From CADEEN01 sp963751775 (lineage in GTDB: Bacteria > Pseudomonadota > Gammaproteobacteria > Burkholderiales > Burkholderiaceae_C): DNA of 64,000 nt. The translations under genes were made by a program, and so were the position numbers. Under the pieces are notes generated by a model, which ran no database searches, was not told the origin of the DNA, and saw only the letters and a program-made list of their open reading frames with translations. The stretch spans positions 62,001 to 126,000 of the forward strand of contig CAVVVW010000019.1 in assembly GCA_963751775.1 (NCBI GenBank), written 5' to 3'. This document shows positions 9,514-19,615 of this stretch, in pieces. How positions within the stretch are numbered: position 1 is the first letter of the stretch; every line of letters starts with the position of its first letter.

Positions 9514-10829
9514 CCGCAGCGGCCGGCACGTCTGGCTCGACGCCGTCCTGGCGCACAACGCGCACGCGGCGTACTTGCGGCATTTCGGTTCGCCGGCGCG
9601 CCTGCAAGCGTTCCGCGAGGCTGTTCCCGCCACGACCCATGAAGCGCTGGAACCATGGCTGGAAAGGGTTGTGGGCGGCGAGCCGGACGTGCTCTTCGTG
9701 GGCCGGCCCTGCGCTTACGAACTCACGGGTGGCAGCTCGGGCGGCGCTAAGTTGATTCCCTACACGACCATGGGTCTGCAGGCGTTCGAGGCCGCACTGG
9801 CTCCTTGGCTCGCCGACGTGACCTCACGCTTTGCCGTGTCCGGCAGCGTCTACTTGGCCACGAGCCCGGCCACGCGCCCCGCACGGCAGATCGGGGACAC
9901 ACCGCTGGGCGTTCCCGATGGCGCCTACCTCGGCGCACGTTGGGGCCAATGGGTGGCCGAGCACTCGGCGGTGCCGCTCGACGTCGCGCGCGAATCGAAA
10001 GTCGCGGTCTGGCGCGAGCGCACCTTGACGTCGCTGGCCGCTGCGCACGATCTCGAGATGATCTCCGTCTGGAGCCCGACCTTCCTGCTGCGGCTGCTGG
10101 ATGACCTGCCCGACCCACGCGATATCTGGCCGCGCCTGAAGCTTGTCAGCTGTTGGACCGCCGGCGCGTCGCGGAACCCGGCGGCCGAACTTCGTGCGCG
10201 ACTGCCCCATGCACATCTGCAGCCCAAGGGGCTGATGTCCACCGAGTGTGTGGTCACGGTGCCCGACGCGCGCGACCGGCCCGCGCTCAACGCGCATGAT
10301 TTCTTCGAGTTCGAGCACCAAGGCGAGATGCTGCTCGCCGACGAGCTGGAAGCGGGTGGGCAGTACGAGGTGATCGCCACCACCGCAAGCGGCCTGTACC
10401 GGTACCGCACCGGCGACCTCGTGCGTTGCACGGGGTATGTCGACGCCCAGACGCCCACGCTCGAGTTCCTAGGTCGCTCGGGCATCGTGTCGGATCTGGT
10501 CGGCGAAAAGCTGGTCGAGGCATTTGTCCAGGATGCGCTGGCCGGGGTGCCCGGCTGGGCCTTCCTGACGCCGCAGCCCAAGGCCGCAGGCTATGTACGT
10601 GGTGACGCAGGTCGGCGTGCCGGTCGATCTGGGCGCCGATCGACGCGCGCCTGAAGCGAAACCCTCAGTACGCGTATGCGCTCTGCTCTTGAATCAGTTG
10701 AAGCCACTCGTACATCGACCGGTCGAAAGGCTCTACGATCGCTTCGTCGAGTTTCGGCTCGCACAGGGCTCGCGGCTGGCGGACATCAAACTCGTCGCAT
10801 TGATCCCTGAAGCCACTTGGATCGAGTGA
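9491..10829 (+). CDS. GH3-family acyl-acid-amido synthetase (frame-shifted 3' end)
   Basis: GH3 enzymes belong to the ANL adenylating superfamily. They activate a carboxylate with ATP and couple it to an amino group, as in plant jasmonate- and auxin-amino acid conjugation. The family ATP motifs are visible: ELTGGSSGGAKLIPYT (about residue 78), the YLGARWGQW segment, and in the nucleotide-binding core PKGLMSTECVVTVPD, plus GLYRYRTGDLVRCTGY. The ORF is clean to about 10590. The C-terminal domain then continues in other frames (YVVTQVGVPVDL, NPQYAYA, LNQLKPLVHRPVERLYDRF) to a stop at 10829. It starts inside the preceding gene, and the first radical SAM gene follows after 11 bases. Confidence 0.85.
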
Positions 10830-10840
10830 AGGGAGATGCC

Positions 10841-12248
10841 ATGAGGATCGCTCTGCTGTCGCCGAAGGGCCCGCTGTACCGGCACCGCGGTGGCATCTTC
10901 CGCAAGTCGCTGCGCTACCAGCCGCTGACGCTGACCACGCTGGCCGCGCTGGTGCCCGCCGAGCTCGAACGCCGAGGTCGTGCTCTATGACGAAGGCATC
11001 CAGGATGTGCCCGACGACCTCGAGGCTGATCTGATCGGCATCACGGTGATCACCGGCACCGCGAAGCGGGCCTACGAACTGGCCGACCACTTTCGCTCCG
11101 GGGGCGCACCGTGGTGCTCGGCGGCCCGCACGTGACGCTCGTACCTGACGAGGCCGCGCGCCACGCAGACGCCATCGTCGCCGGCTACGCCGAGGATACC
11201 TGGCCGCAGCTGCTGCGCGACTTCGCCGCTGGCGCGATGAAGCGCGCACTACGCCAGGCGCCCGACTTCTCGCTCGATCGGCCCGACATGCCCTTCGCGC
11301 GGCGCGATCTGTTCGACAAGCAGCAGTTCCTGACCCAAGCCGTGTTCGAGGCGACGCGCTCCTGTGCGCACGACTGCGAGTTCTGCGTGGCGCCCAGCGC
11401 CTGGGGGCGCAAGCAGTTCCAGAAGCCGGTGTCCTGGGTCATCGAGGACATCCGTCGCGTCGGCGACAAGCGCATCCTGTTCATCGACCTGAACCTCATC
11501 TCCGACCGCGAGCTACGCGCGCGGAACTGTTCACTGCGCTCGTCCCGCTGAAGCTGCGCTGGTTCGGCCTGTCCACGGTGCTTGATCGGCGCACGACCCC
11601 GAGCTGATGGAGCTGATGCGCGATCCGGCTGCCGCGGCTTGCTGCTCGGACTCGAGACACTCGAACCGCGGCGCTCTGCAGCGACGCGCGCAAGAAGTTC
11701 AACGAGTCCGTGGCACTATGCCAAGCTGATCGCGCGACCTGCACGCGCTGGACATCGCGATCCAGGGCTGCTTCGTGTTCGGCCTCGATCACGACACGCC
11801 CGATGTGTTCGACGAAACCGTGCAGTTCGCCATCGACAACGGCATCGACCTGCCGCGCTTTGCGCGTGCTGACGCCGTTCCCCGGCACGCCGCTGCACAG
11901 CGCCTGCTCGAACGAGGGCCGCATCCTCACCCGGGACTGGGAGCTGTACGACGGCCAGCATGTCGTCTTCCAGCCGCTGCAGATGACGCCCGAAGCGCTG
12001 CGGCCGGCCACGAGCGGGCCTGGAAGGCGGTCTATCGGCTGTCGGCCGATCGTGCGCCGGCTTGTGGAAGGCGCGCGCGCTCAGATGCCGCTCGCCATCG
12101 CGGCGAACCTCGGCTACCGCTTCTACGCGCACAACCTGCATCGCTTCTACACCTGCGACTGGCACCTGTCGCCGGTGGCGTGCCGATGGCGCCGGTGAGC
12201 GCCCATGGCAGCGCAGGCCGTGCGATGACGCGTCGTGCATGCGGCTGA
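10841..12248 (+). CDS. B12-binding radical SAM protein 1 (many frame shifts)
   Basis: First of four related cobalamin-binding radical SAM enzymes. The N-terminus is MRIALLSPKGPLYRHRGGIF, with ribosome site GGGAG eight bases ahead. A Rossmann-type B12 domain follows (VVLYDEG, DLIGITVITGTAKRAYELA, VVLGGPHVTLVPDEAARHADAIVAG). The radical SAM motif C-AHD-C-EF-C is encoded at 11363-11386. A barrel then continues with RILFIDLNLIS, CFVFGLDHDTPDVFDETVQFAIDNGIDLPRF and FPGTPLHSA. About 465 codons, with many single-base indels joined by homology to the paralogues. No DxHxxG axial-ligand motif is seen. Expected chemistry is methylation or a C-C rearrangement at an unactivated carbon; the substrate is unknown. 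Confidence 0.82.
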
Positions 12249-13598
12249 CCCTGATCCACCCGGCGATCGGCCACCGCGCCGGCGAGAGCTACATCCGCAC
12301 CTGGCAGATGGAGCCGCTGCCGATCGCGGCGCTCGCCGGCCTTGACGCCGCCGGACGTCGACGCTCGCGTTCCACGACGACCGCCTGGAAGCCATCCCTT
12401 CGACTGCGCCCACCGAGCCGTGGCGATCCCGGTCGAGACCTACACCGCGGCGCGCGCCTACCAGATCGCCAGCGAGTACCGCCGGCGCGGCGTGCCGGTG
12501 GTGATGGGCGGCTTTCACGCGACGCTCGTGCCCGACGAGGTTGCGCGCTACGCCGAAGCCGTGGTCATCGGCGAGGCCGAAGGCCATCTGGCCCGAGGTG
12601 ATCGACGATCTCGCGGCACGGCCGCCTGCAAGCGCCGCTACCACGGCGAGCGCCAGCCCGCTTGCGCGAGATGCGCGTCGACCGCCGGCTTTCGCCGGCA
12701 AGCGCTACCTGCCGATCGGCCTGGTCGAGACCGGGCGCGGCTGCCAGCTTCCCTGCGAGTTCTGCGCCATCCAGACCTTCTTCTACCGCACCTACCGCGC
12801 CCGGCCGGTCGACGACGTGGTCGCGCGAGCTGGCGGCGCTCAAGGACGAGAAACGCTGTTCTTCTTCGTCGACGACAACTTCGCCGGCGACATCAAGGCC
12901 GGCCGGGCGCTGCTGCCGAGCGCTCGCCCAGCTGAAGCATCCGCTGGGTCACGCAGATGAGCATCAACGCCGCGCATGACGAGGCACTATCTCGCCGGCG
13001 ATGCGCGCGAGCTGGCTGCGTCGGCGTGCTGATCGGCTTCGAGAGCCTCGACGAGGCGAACCTGCGCGCTGATGCGCAAGCGCTTCAACACGATGCGCGG
13101 CGGCTATCGGCAGGCGCTGGCCAACTGCGGCGGCACGGCATCCGCGTCTACGGCACCTTCATCTTCGGCTACGAGCACGACACGGCGCGAGTCCTTCGAC
13201 GAGGCAGTGGACTTCGCCACCGACGAAGGCATCTACATCGCCGCGTTCAACCACCTCACGCCGTTCCCCGGCACGCCGCTGTACCGCGGCTGCAGCAGGA
13301 AGGGCGGCTGCGCTACGACACCTGGTGGCTCGATCCGGCCTATCGCTACAACGACCTGCCCTTCATGCCGAAGGCGAATGCAGCCGGAGGACGTACCGAG
13401 GGCTGCGTCGGCGCGCGGCGACGCTTCTACGCCTGGCGCAGCATCGCTCGCGCCGCAGCCGGCACCACTGGCGCGACCCGTTCGTGTTCCGCAATTTCTT
13501 CCTGGTCAACGCGATGCATCGCAACGAGATCAGCCAGCGCGACGGCTATCCGCTGGGCGACGAGACCTGGGCCGGCCCTTTGGTGCGAGGTGCAATGA
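12239..13598 (+). CDS. B12-binding radical SAM protein 2 (many frame shifts)
   Basis: Paralogue of the preceding enzyme, overlapping its 3' end by ten bases. It starts MRLTLIHPAIGHRAGESYIR. The cobalamin domain shows VETYTA, RRRGVPVVMGGFHATLVPDE and VVIGEAEG. The [4Fe-4S]-SAM motif C-QLP-C-EF-C is encoded at 12742-12765. Barrel segments include LFFFVDDNFAGDIKAGRALL, VLIGFESLDEANLRAM, RVYGTFIFGYEHDTA, AAFNHLTPFPGTPLYR and LRYDTWWLDPAYRYNDLPFMPK. Frame changes occur roughly every few tens of bases from 12342 onward, including extra bases near 12342 and 12369. It ends at the TGA 13596-13598, overlapping the next ATG as ATGA. Confidence 0.82.
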
Positions 13599-14654
13599 CG
13601 GCATTCCGCCTGGCCACCGCGGGCGACGACGACCGGCTGCGCTGGCTGCTGCGCGACAACGGCATGCCGGGCTGGGTGGAGATGTGCATCGAGCGTGAGC
13701 CGTCGTACTTCGCCGGCCAGGACTGGTTCGGCCACGACTGGGCCGTCCTGGCTGAAGAGGGTGGTGATCTGGTCGGCATGTACGCCGCTTCGGTGCTGCC
13801 GCTGTGCGTGAACGGCGCCGTCGAAGACGTCGGCTACCTGGGCGGCCTGCGCGTGCAGGCGGCACATCGCCGGCGCATCCGCCACCTGCGCGAGGGTTAC
13901 GCGTCGATCCGCCGGTTGGCGCCGGACAGCGACCACGGTACCTTGGTGGTTCACGGTGGTCGCGGCCGACAACGACGTCGCGCGGCGCCTGCTCGAAGCC
14001 GGCGTGCGCGGCCTGCCGAGGTACCGGGCCATCGGCAGCTACGCCACCTACGCGGTGGCCGCCGCGCGGGGCCGATCGAGCGCGCTGTGGCGCCGTCTGC
14101 AACCGGGCGAGTTGCCCATCGCTACTGGCTTGGCACCGGCAGCTTGCGATGCGCCAGCAATTGACCCCGGTGCTCGACGAGCCACGCCTCGGGCGCATCG
14201 GCACGGACTGGCTTCTGGGTCTACACCGACGGTGCTGCGTTCGTCGGCATGGCGGTGCTGTGGGACCAGGGCGCGTTCAAGCAGGTCGTGGCGCGGCGTT
14301 ACCGCGGCGCGATGCGCTGGCTGCGTCCGGCCTACAACGTCTACGCACACCTGGCGCGGCGCGTCGTGTTGCCGGCGCAGGGCGCCGTGCTGCGGCAGAG
14401 CTTCGTTTCCTTCCTGACCCTCGCGCCTCAGGCCATGACCGACCGTGATACGGCGCGTGCCCTGCTGGCGGATCTGCTGACGCAAGTGCCCGACGCCGGT
14501 CGCTGCCCTTGGCCTGCACGACGAGCATCCGCTCTTGCCCGCCTTGGCCAGCTTCAAGCCGATGCGCTATGCGGCCCAGGTCTACGCCGTCGAATTCGAC
14601 GAGCCCGCCCGACTGGATGGCCGACCGGTGCAACCCGAGGCCGCTCTGCTGTGA
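13595..14654 (+). CDS. Second GNAT-like acyltransferase (frame-shifted)
   Basis: About 350 residues. It starts MTAFRLATAGDDDRLRWLLR, typical of a GNAT N-terminus, followed by WAVLAEEGGDLVGMYAASV and VGYLGGLRVQAAHRRR. The last is the beta4-beta5 acetyl-CoA site, with RRRIRHLREG matching the Q/R-x-x-G-x-G/A loop loosely. After a frame change near 13950 the text continues VVAADNDVARRLLEAGVRGLPRYRAIGSYATYAV. A second half includes AAFVGMAVLWDQGAFKQVVARRYRGAM and LHDEHPLLPALASFKPMRYAAQVYAVEFDEP. The length and two similar halves suggest a tandem GNAT protein. It sits between radical SAM genes 2 and 3 with four-base overlaps on both sides, so it belongs to the same pathway. Confidence 0.65.
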
Positions 14655-15966
14655 AGCTCACGCTGATCCGCCCCAACCTGGGCGATTACCGTTCGTCGGA
14701 CGCGATGCCGCCGCTGGCGATGGGCATCCTCGCGGCGCGCGCGCCCGGCTGGGACATCGCCTTCTACGACGAGAAGGCCGAGACCCTGCCCACGGACGAC
14801 CGCCCCGATCTCGTCGCGCTCAGCGTCGAGACGTTCACGGCGCGCCGCGCCTATGCCGTGGCCGACGCCTACCGGCAGCGCGGCGTGCCGGTGGTGATGG
14901 GCGGCTACCACCCGACCTTCCTGCCCGACGAGGCGCTGCAGCACGCCGATGCGGTCGTCGATCGGCGATGCCGAAGGCGCATGGGAGCGGCTGCTCGCCG
15001 ACTTCAAGGGCCGGCCGACTGCAGCCGCGCTACTGCGGCGACACGGTCCGCACCGCTGCACGATTACCGGCTGCGACCGCAGCATCTTCCGCGGCAAGCG
15101 CTACGCGCCGGTGGAGCTGGTGCAGTACGGTCGCGGCTGCCGCTTCGCCTGCGACTTCTGTTCCATCCACGCCTTCTACGGCACGAGCGTGCGCGTGCGC
15201 CCGATCGACGGGCTGCTGCGCGAGATCGAGACCCTGCCGGCGCAACGCCTGCTCTTCTTCGTCGACGACAACCTGTTCGGCGAACGAGACCGACCTCGGC
15301 GAGCTGCTCGATGCGCTGACGCCGCCCGAAGCGCCGCTGGTCGCTGCCAGATCAGCATCGACGTGGCCGCGACGACGGCTGCTCGATCTGCATGGCCGAG
15401 GCGGCTGCCGCTTCGCGCTGATCGGCTTCGAGTCGCTGATCCGCGCCAACCTGAAGCAGATGGGCAAGACGCTGGAACCGGGTCGCCGGCACTTACCAGG
15501 ACGTGGTGCGCGCGCTGCACGCGCGCGGCATCAGATCTACGGCACCTTCGTCTTCGGCTACGACGCCGACACGCCGCGACACCATCGACCGCACCGCTCG
15601 ACTTCGCGATCGAGTCGCGCCTCGAGATCGCCAACTTCAATCCGCTGACGCCCACGCCGGGCTCGGCGCTCTACGACCGCCTGCGCGCGCGAAGGCCGCC
15701 TGCTGTCGCCGCAGTGGTGGCTCGACCCGGACTACCGCTACGGCGACGCGATCTTCCAGCCGCGCGGCATGAGCGCCGACGAGCTGGCCGACGGCGTCTT
15801 CGCGGCGCGCGAGCGCTTCTATAGCTGGTCGTCGATCGGCCGGCGGGTGCTGTCGCGCGAGGCTGCCGTTTTCGCCGTTCCGCAGTCGGCATGACGGCTG
15901 ATCGCCAACATCATCTCGCGCCGCGAGATCTACAAGAAGCAGGACCGGCGTGCTGGGAGCGCGTAG
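14651..15966 (+). CDS. B12-binding radical SAM protein 3 (many frame shifts)
   Basis: Third paralogue. The GTG start at 14651 overlaps the stop of the GNAT-like gene. It begins KLTLIRPNLGDYRSSDAMPP; the cobalamin domain has IAFYDEKAETLPTDDRPDLVA, VETFTARRAYAVADAYRQRG and VPVVMGGYHPTFLPDEALQHADAVV. The radical SAM motif C-RFA-C-DF-C is encoded at 15138-15161, preceded by ELVQYGRG. Later segments are LLFFVDDNLFGE, FALIGFESLIRANLKQMGKTL, YGTFVFGYDADTP, ANFNPLTPTPGSALYDRL and WWLDPDYRYGDAIFQPRGMSADEL. The end reads NIISRREIYKKQDRR. Indels, mostly single extra bases, recur through the gene, but every family motif is present in one of the three frames. Confidence 0.83.
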
Positions 15967-15972
15967 ACGCCA

Positions 15973-17314
15973 GTGAAGATCACCTTCATCAAGCCCAACA
16001 TCGGCCGCATGGAGCACAGCCTGTACGTCGACGAGGCCGCATGGAGCCGCTGATGCTCGGCGGTGCTCGCCGGCCTGACGCCGCCGGACGTCGAGTGCGT
16101 GCTGTACGACGACCGCATGGAGACCATTCCCTTCGACGAGCCGACCGACCTCGCCGCGATCACCGTCGAGACCTACACCGCGCGCCGCGCCTACGAGATC
16201 GCCGCCGAGTACCGGGCGCGCGGCGTCCCGGTCATCCTCGGCGGCATGCACGTCACGCTTGCTGCCGCGAAGAGGCGGCGCAGCATGCCGACAGCATCTT
16301 CATCGGCGACGCCGAGACCGCTGGGCGCAGGTGGTCGAGGACGCGCGGCACCGGCGCCTGAAGCCGCGCTACGACGGCCCGCCCGGCGTGCCGCAGACGG
16401 CGGCGTGCTGCCGCGGCGCGATCTGTTCCGCGGCAAGGGCTACCTGCCGATCAGGCTGATGCAGTTCGCCGCGGCTGCCGCTTCGCCTGCCGATTTCTGC
16501 GCCGTCAGCGCAGTACTTCGACCGCAAGCACTACGTCCGCGCCATCGACGAGGTGCTGCGACGAGATCGAGGCGCAGGACCGCAAGCTTCCTGTTCTTCG
16601 TCGACGACAACATCGCCAGCGACCACGAAGGCGCTGGCCGAGCTGTGCCACGCGCTGATCCCGCTGAAGCTGAGCTGGGTGAGCCAGGCCAGCCTCGACG
16701 TCACGCGCGACCCGACGCTGATGGAGCTGCTGCGACGCGCCGGCAACTGGGCAACGTGATGGGCTTCGAGTCGATCACGCGCGCAGAGCCTGCGCGAGAC
16801 GCGCAAGTCGCCGAACATCCCGGGCTTCTCCGGCTACAAGCGAGGAGGTGCGCGTCCTGCGCGAGCACGGCATGCAGACCTGGGCGGCCTTCACGCTCGG
16901 CTACGACCACGACACGCCCGAGTCGATCGCGCGCCACGGTCGACTTCGCGCTGGACAGCAAGCTTCACCTTCGCCGCCTACAACATCCTGATGCCGTATC
17001 CGAACACGCCGCTGTATCGCAGCTGGAGCAGGAAGGCCGACTGCTCTACGACGGCAAGTGGTGGCTGCATCCCGAGTACCGCTTCAACAGCGCCGCCTTC
17101 GTGCCGCACGCTCATGAGCGCCGACGAGCTGACGGCGGCCTGCCATGCGGCGCGCGAACGCGCTTCAACAGCTTCGGCTCGCTGTTGAGCCGCTTCGCCG
17201 ACCCGAAGACGCATCTACGATCGGTGGCGCGCATCGGCGCGTACTGGTACTACACGCCTGATCTTCCGCAAAGAGCTCTACAAGAAGCACGGTATGCGCT
17301 TCGGTCTGCACTGA
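15973..17314 (+). CDS. B12-binding radical SAM protein 4 (many frame shifts)
   Basis: Fourth paralogue, six bases after the third, GTG start at 15973 (KITFIKPNIGRMEHSLYVDE). Cobalamin domain: TPPDVECVLYDDRMETIPFDE, VETYTARRAYEIAAEYRARG, VPVILGGMHVTL. The motif C-RFA-C-DF-C lies at 16476-16500, interrupted by one extra C at about 16491. Further segments are FLFFVDDNIASDHEALAELC, LKLSWVSQASLDVTRDPTLM, NVMGFESITR, TLGYDHDTPESIA, AYNILMPYPNTPLYR and WWLHPEYRFNSAAFVP. The C-terminus is YYTPLIFRKELYKKHGMRFG. About 445 residues. Of the four it most resembles enzymes 2 and 3; enzyme 1 looks the most divergent. Confidence 0.83.
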
Positions 17315-17325
17315 CAGCGTCGTCC

Positions 17326-17997
17326 ATGAAGCGGGTGCTGTCGACCTCTACCCCTACGTCGCGCCGGTGATCCTCGCGCCGCTGACGTACTGGCTGTGGC
17401 TGGCGCGAGTACGCCGGCGAACCGCCATCTCGTCGCGCTAGCCTGGGGCCTTCCGATCCTATGGGCCTACATCGTGCCGGGCATCGGCACGAACGTACTC
17501 AAGGTGTGGGAGTTCGACACGCGGCTGCGCCTGGGCCGTTTTCGCCCACACCATGGTTTTGTGTTCGGATCGCCACCGCCATGCTGGCCTGGCTGGTGCA
17601 CACGTCGCCTGCACAGGACTGGGGCGATGCGTTGAGGCTCGCCCTGGTGCTGGCTTCGGTCTTGGGCTTCTGGAATCTGCTGTACGACGTGAAGGCGCTG
17701 GAGGCGGGTCTGCTGCGCGTGTACAACCAGCCATGGGCCGATGGGCAGTCCGAGCCTGCGGTGGCAATGGACTACGCACCGTGGTTCTTCGCCGGCTTCG
17801 GAGGCGTCTATGGGCTGGCCATCGGCGTGGCAGAAATGCATGTCGCGTCGCTCGCGGCTTGGCCTTCCACGCTGGTCTTCTTGTTGCTGGCGATCGCGCT
17901 TGCCTGCGCGGTGCCCGTGCTCGGCTACATGCATCGCTCCAGACGTCGGCATGGCCACTTCGGCACGCGTCCGGTCGCGCGCGGCGAATCGCCATGA
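17326..17997 (+). CDS. Polytopic membrane protein of unknown function
   Basis: About 223 residues, starting MKRVLVDLYPYVAPVILAPL (ATG at 17326, 11 bases after radical SAM 4). Hydrophobic segments: APVILAPLTYWLWLA, LPILWAYIVPGIGTNVLKVW, SATAMLAWLVHTS, LRLALVLASVLGFWNLLYDV, APWFFAGFGGVYGLAIGVA and LVFLLLAIALACAVPVLGYM, so about six membrane spans. A basic tail follows. Two frame changes in the first third; clean from about 17570. Four-base overlap (ATGA) with the diiron oxygenase gene. No family recognised. The inner-membrane location fits a pathway acting on a lipid or exporting a hydrophobic product. Confidence 0.65.
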
Positions 17998-18952
17998 AGC
18001 CCGAATTGAGCCTCGAGCGCATCAACCGCGCGCCGCCGAACCAGGCCAGTGCGCCGACATGGCGACTCCTGGCAAAATCGACGCCTCGCGACCGTTCGTG
18101 CCCGAGCAGCACACCCAGCTCTACTACACGCCCGTCTACGCGACGCTGCAGCGACGAGCAACGCCTGCGCTACAACCAGCTCTTCGGCCTGCGCACTGAA
18201 CGAGTACATCATGACGCTCGAAGCCGAGCTCATCGAGCGCCTGCTTGCGCCCTTGCGCCGCCACCCCAGCGTGCGCGGCGATAGCGCGATGCTGCTGGCG
18301 CTGGACACCATGGTGGCGGAAGAGCGCCGCCACTACGCCGGTTTCGCGGCGTTCAACCGCGCCTGCCGGCCCGACCTGTATCCGGTCGGGCAGCGACCGC
18401 TTCTTCGCGCGCCTGCCCTGGTGGACGCAGGCCATGTTCAGCGTCGTCGGCTGGCTGGCCTGGCGTCTATGCGTTCGCGCTCTGGTACATGATGGCCATG
18501 GAGGAATCGGCGAAGTCGCTGGCGCGCGACATGGTGCTGCAACCCCAGACGCCGACGCTCGGCGCGCTCGACCCGGCATTCGTGGCCCTGCATCGCCAGC
18601 ACATGAAGGACGAGACGCGGCACGTCCACATCGACGCGCATGCTGATCGAGCTGCTGCATGGATGACAAGCGCGGCGCACGCCGAACGCGCGCCTGTTCA
18701 CGGCGATGCTGGAAGGCGTGGTGCGGCCGACCCGCGGCGGCTCCGGCGTGAAGGTGATCCGCCAGCTGTCCGGGACATGCCGGCACTTGCGCCCCGGGAG
18801 GCGGAACTGATCGACGCCGTGTCTGGCACTGCAAGGACGAACGGCGTTTTCAAGAGAGCCTGTTCAACCGCCGCATCATGCCGCTCACCTTCGAACTGTT
18901 CGATCGCACGCCGGAACTCGGCGAACCTGGGAAAAACAATGGTGGGCTATGA
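17994..18952 (+). CDS. AurF-family diiron oxygenase (frame-shifted)
   Basis: Ferritin-like diiron enzyme related to p-aminobenzoate N-oxygenase AurF, whose family oxidises amines to nitro groups or hydroxylates carbon. It starts MKPELSLERINRAPPNQA. Joined frames give PFVPEQHTQLYYTPVYATL, DEQRLRYNQLFGL, the iron-ligand helix MVAEERRHYAGF (E-E-x-x-H), LPWWTQAMFSVVGWLAWR and the second ligand helix LHRQHMKDETRHVHIDAH (E-x-x-H-x-x-x-D-like). About 318 residues, as expected for the family. Frame changes lie near 18065, 18150, 18195, 18390, 18465, 18645 and 18830. Overlaps of four bases on each side couple it to the membrane protein and the acyltransferase. The iron ligands are conserved, which argues against pseudogenisation. 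Confidence 0.75.
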
Positions 18953-19615
18953 CCGACGCACCCCGGCCTCGAGCGGCCTGACGGCTTCTCCGCTGGCGCT
19001 GAACGACCTGCCGCTTGCTGCATGTCGGCATCGGGCGTGGCGCTGGCGTCTGCTGCGTTCTCCACGTCTACGCGCGCGATTGGCTTGCCTGGCACTGTGG
19101 ATCTACCTGCTGCCGCCGGTCGTCTGCCGCATTACTCTGGCCGCCTTCGGCCGGCCGCCGGCCGCGCGAACCTGCAGACACGCCGCGACTACCGCGTCTG
19201 GTGGTTCCTGACGCAGTGGCAGATGGTCTTCAATCGCCTGCCCTGGCTCGAGGAACTCTGCGCCTGGTGCCCGGCCTCTACCCGTTATGGATCGGCCTCT
19301 GGGGAGGCAGCGCTCAGCCAGTTCGCGCTACGTAGGCCCGGGCGTGCTGATCACCGACCGCTACGCTGGTCGACGTCGGCCGCGGCGCGGTGCTCGGCAT
19401 GAAGTGCACGCTCGCCGGCCACATCGCCGTGCGCGACGACGACGGCCGTTTCGTCGTCGGTGATCGGCACCCCCACCGTCGAGGCGCGACGCCATCGTCG
19501 GCGGCGAAGCCGGCCTCGGCCCGGGCGCCACGCTGCGCGCCGGCCATATGCTGCCGGCCGGCCGACGGATCGCGCCCTTCGGCGAATGGCCGCGAGGCGG
19601 GCGCGTCGGCCGTGA
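18949..19615 (+). CDS. Left-handed beta-helix (hexapeptide) acyltransferase-like protein (frame-shifted)
   Basis: Starts MTDAPRPRA at 18949, overlapping the diiron oxygenase stop. Joined frames give hydrophobic LACLALWIYLLPPVVCRITL, then YRVWWFLTQWQMVFNRLPWLEEL and LRLVPGLYPLWIGLWGG. A hexapeptide-repeat coil follows: YVGPGVLITDRY, VDVGRGAVLGMKCTLAGHIAV, GEAGLGPGATLRAGHMLPAG. The repeating G/A-x-G-A-x-hydrophobic pattern is that of LbH acyltransferases. About 220 residues. A hydrophobic N-terminal half with an LbH half suggests membrane association. Probably transfers an acyl group to or from the pathway intermediate; the donor is unknown. Stop 19613-19615 overlaps the desaturase GTG. Confidence 0.6.
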
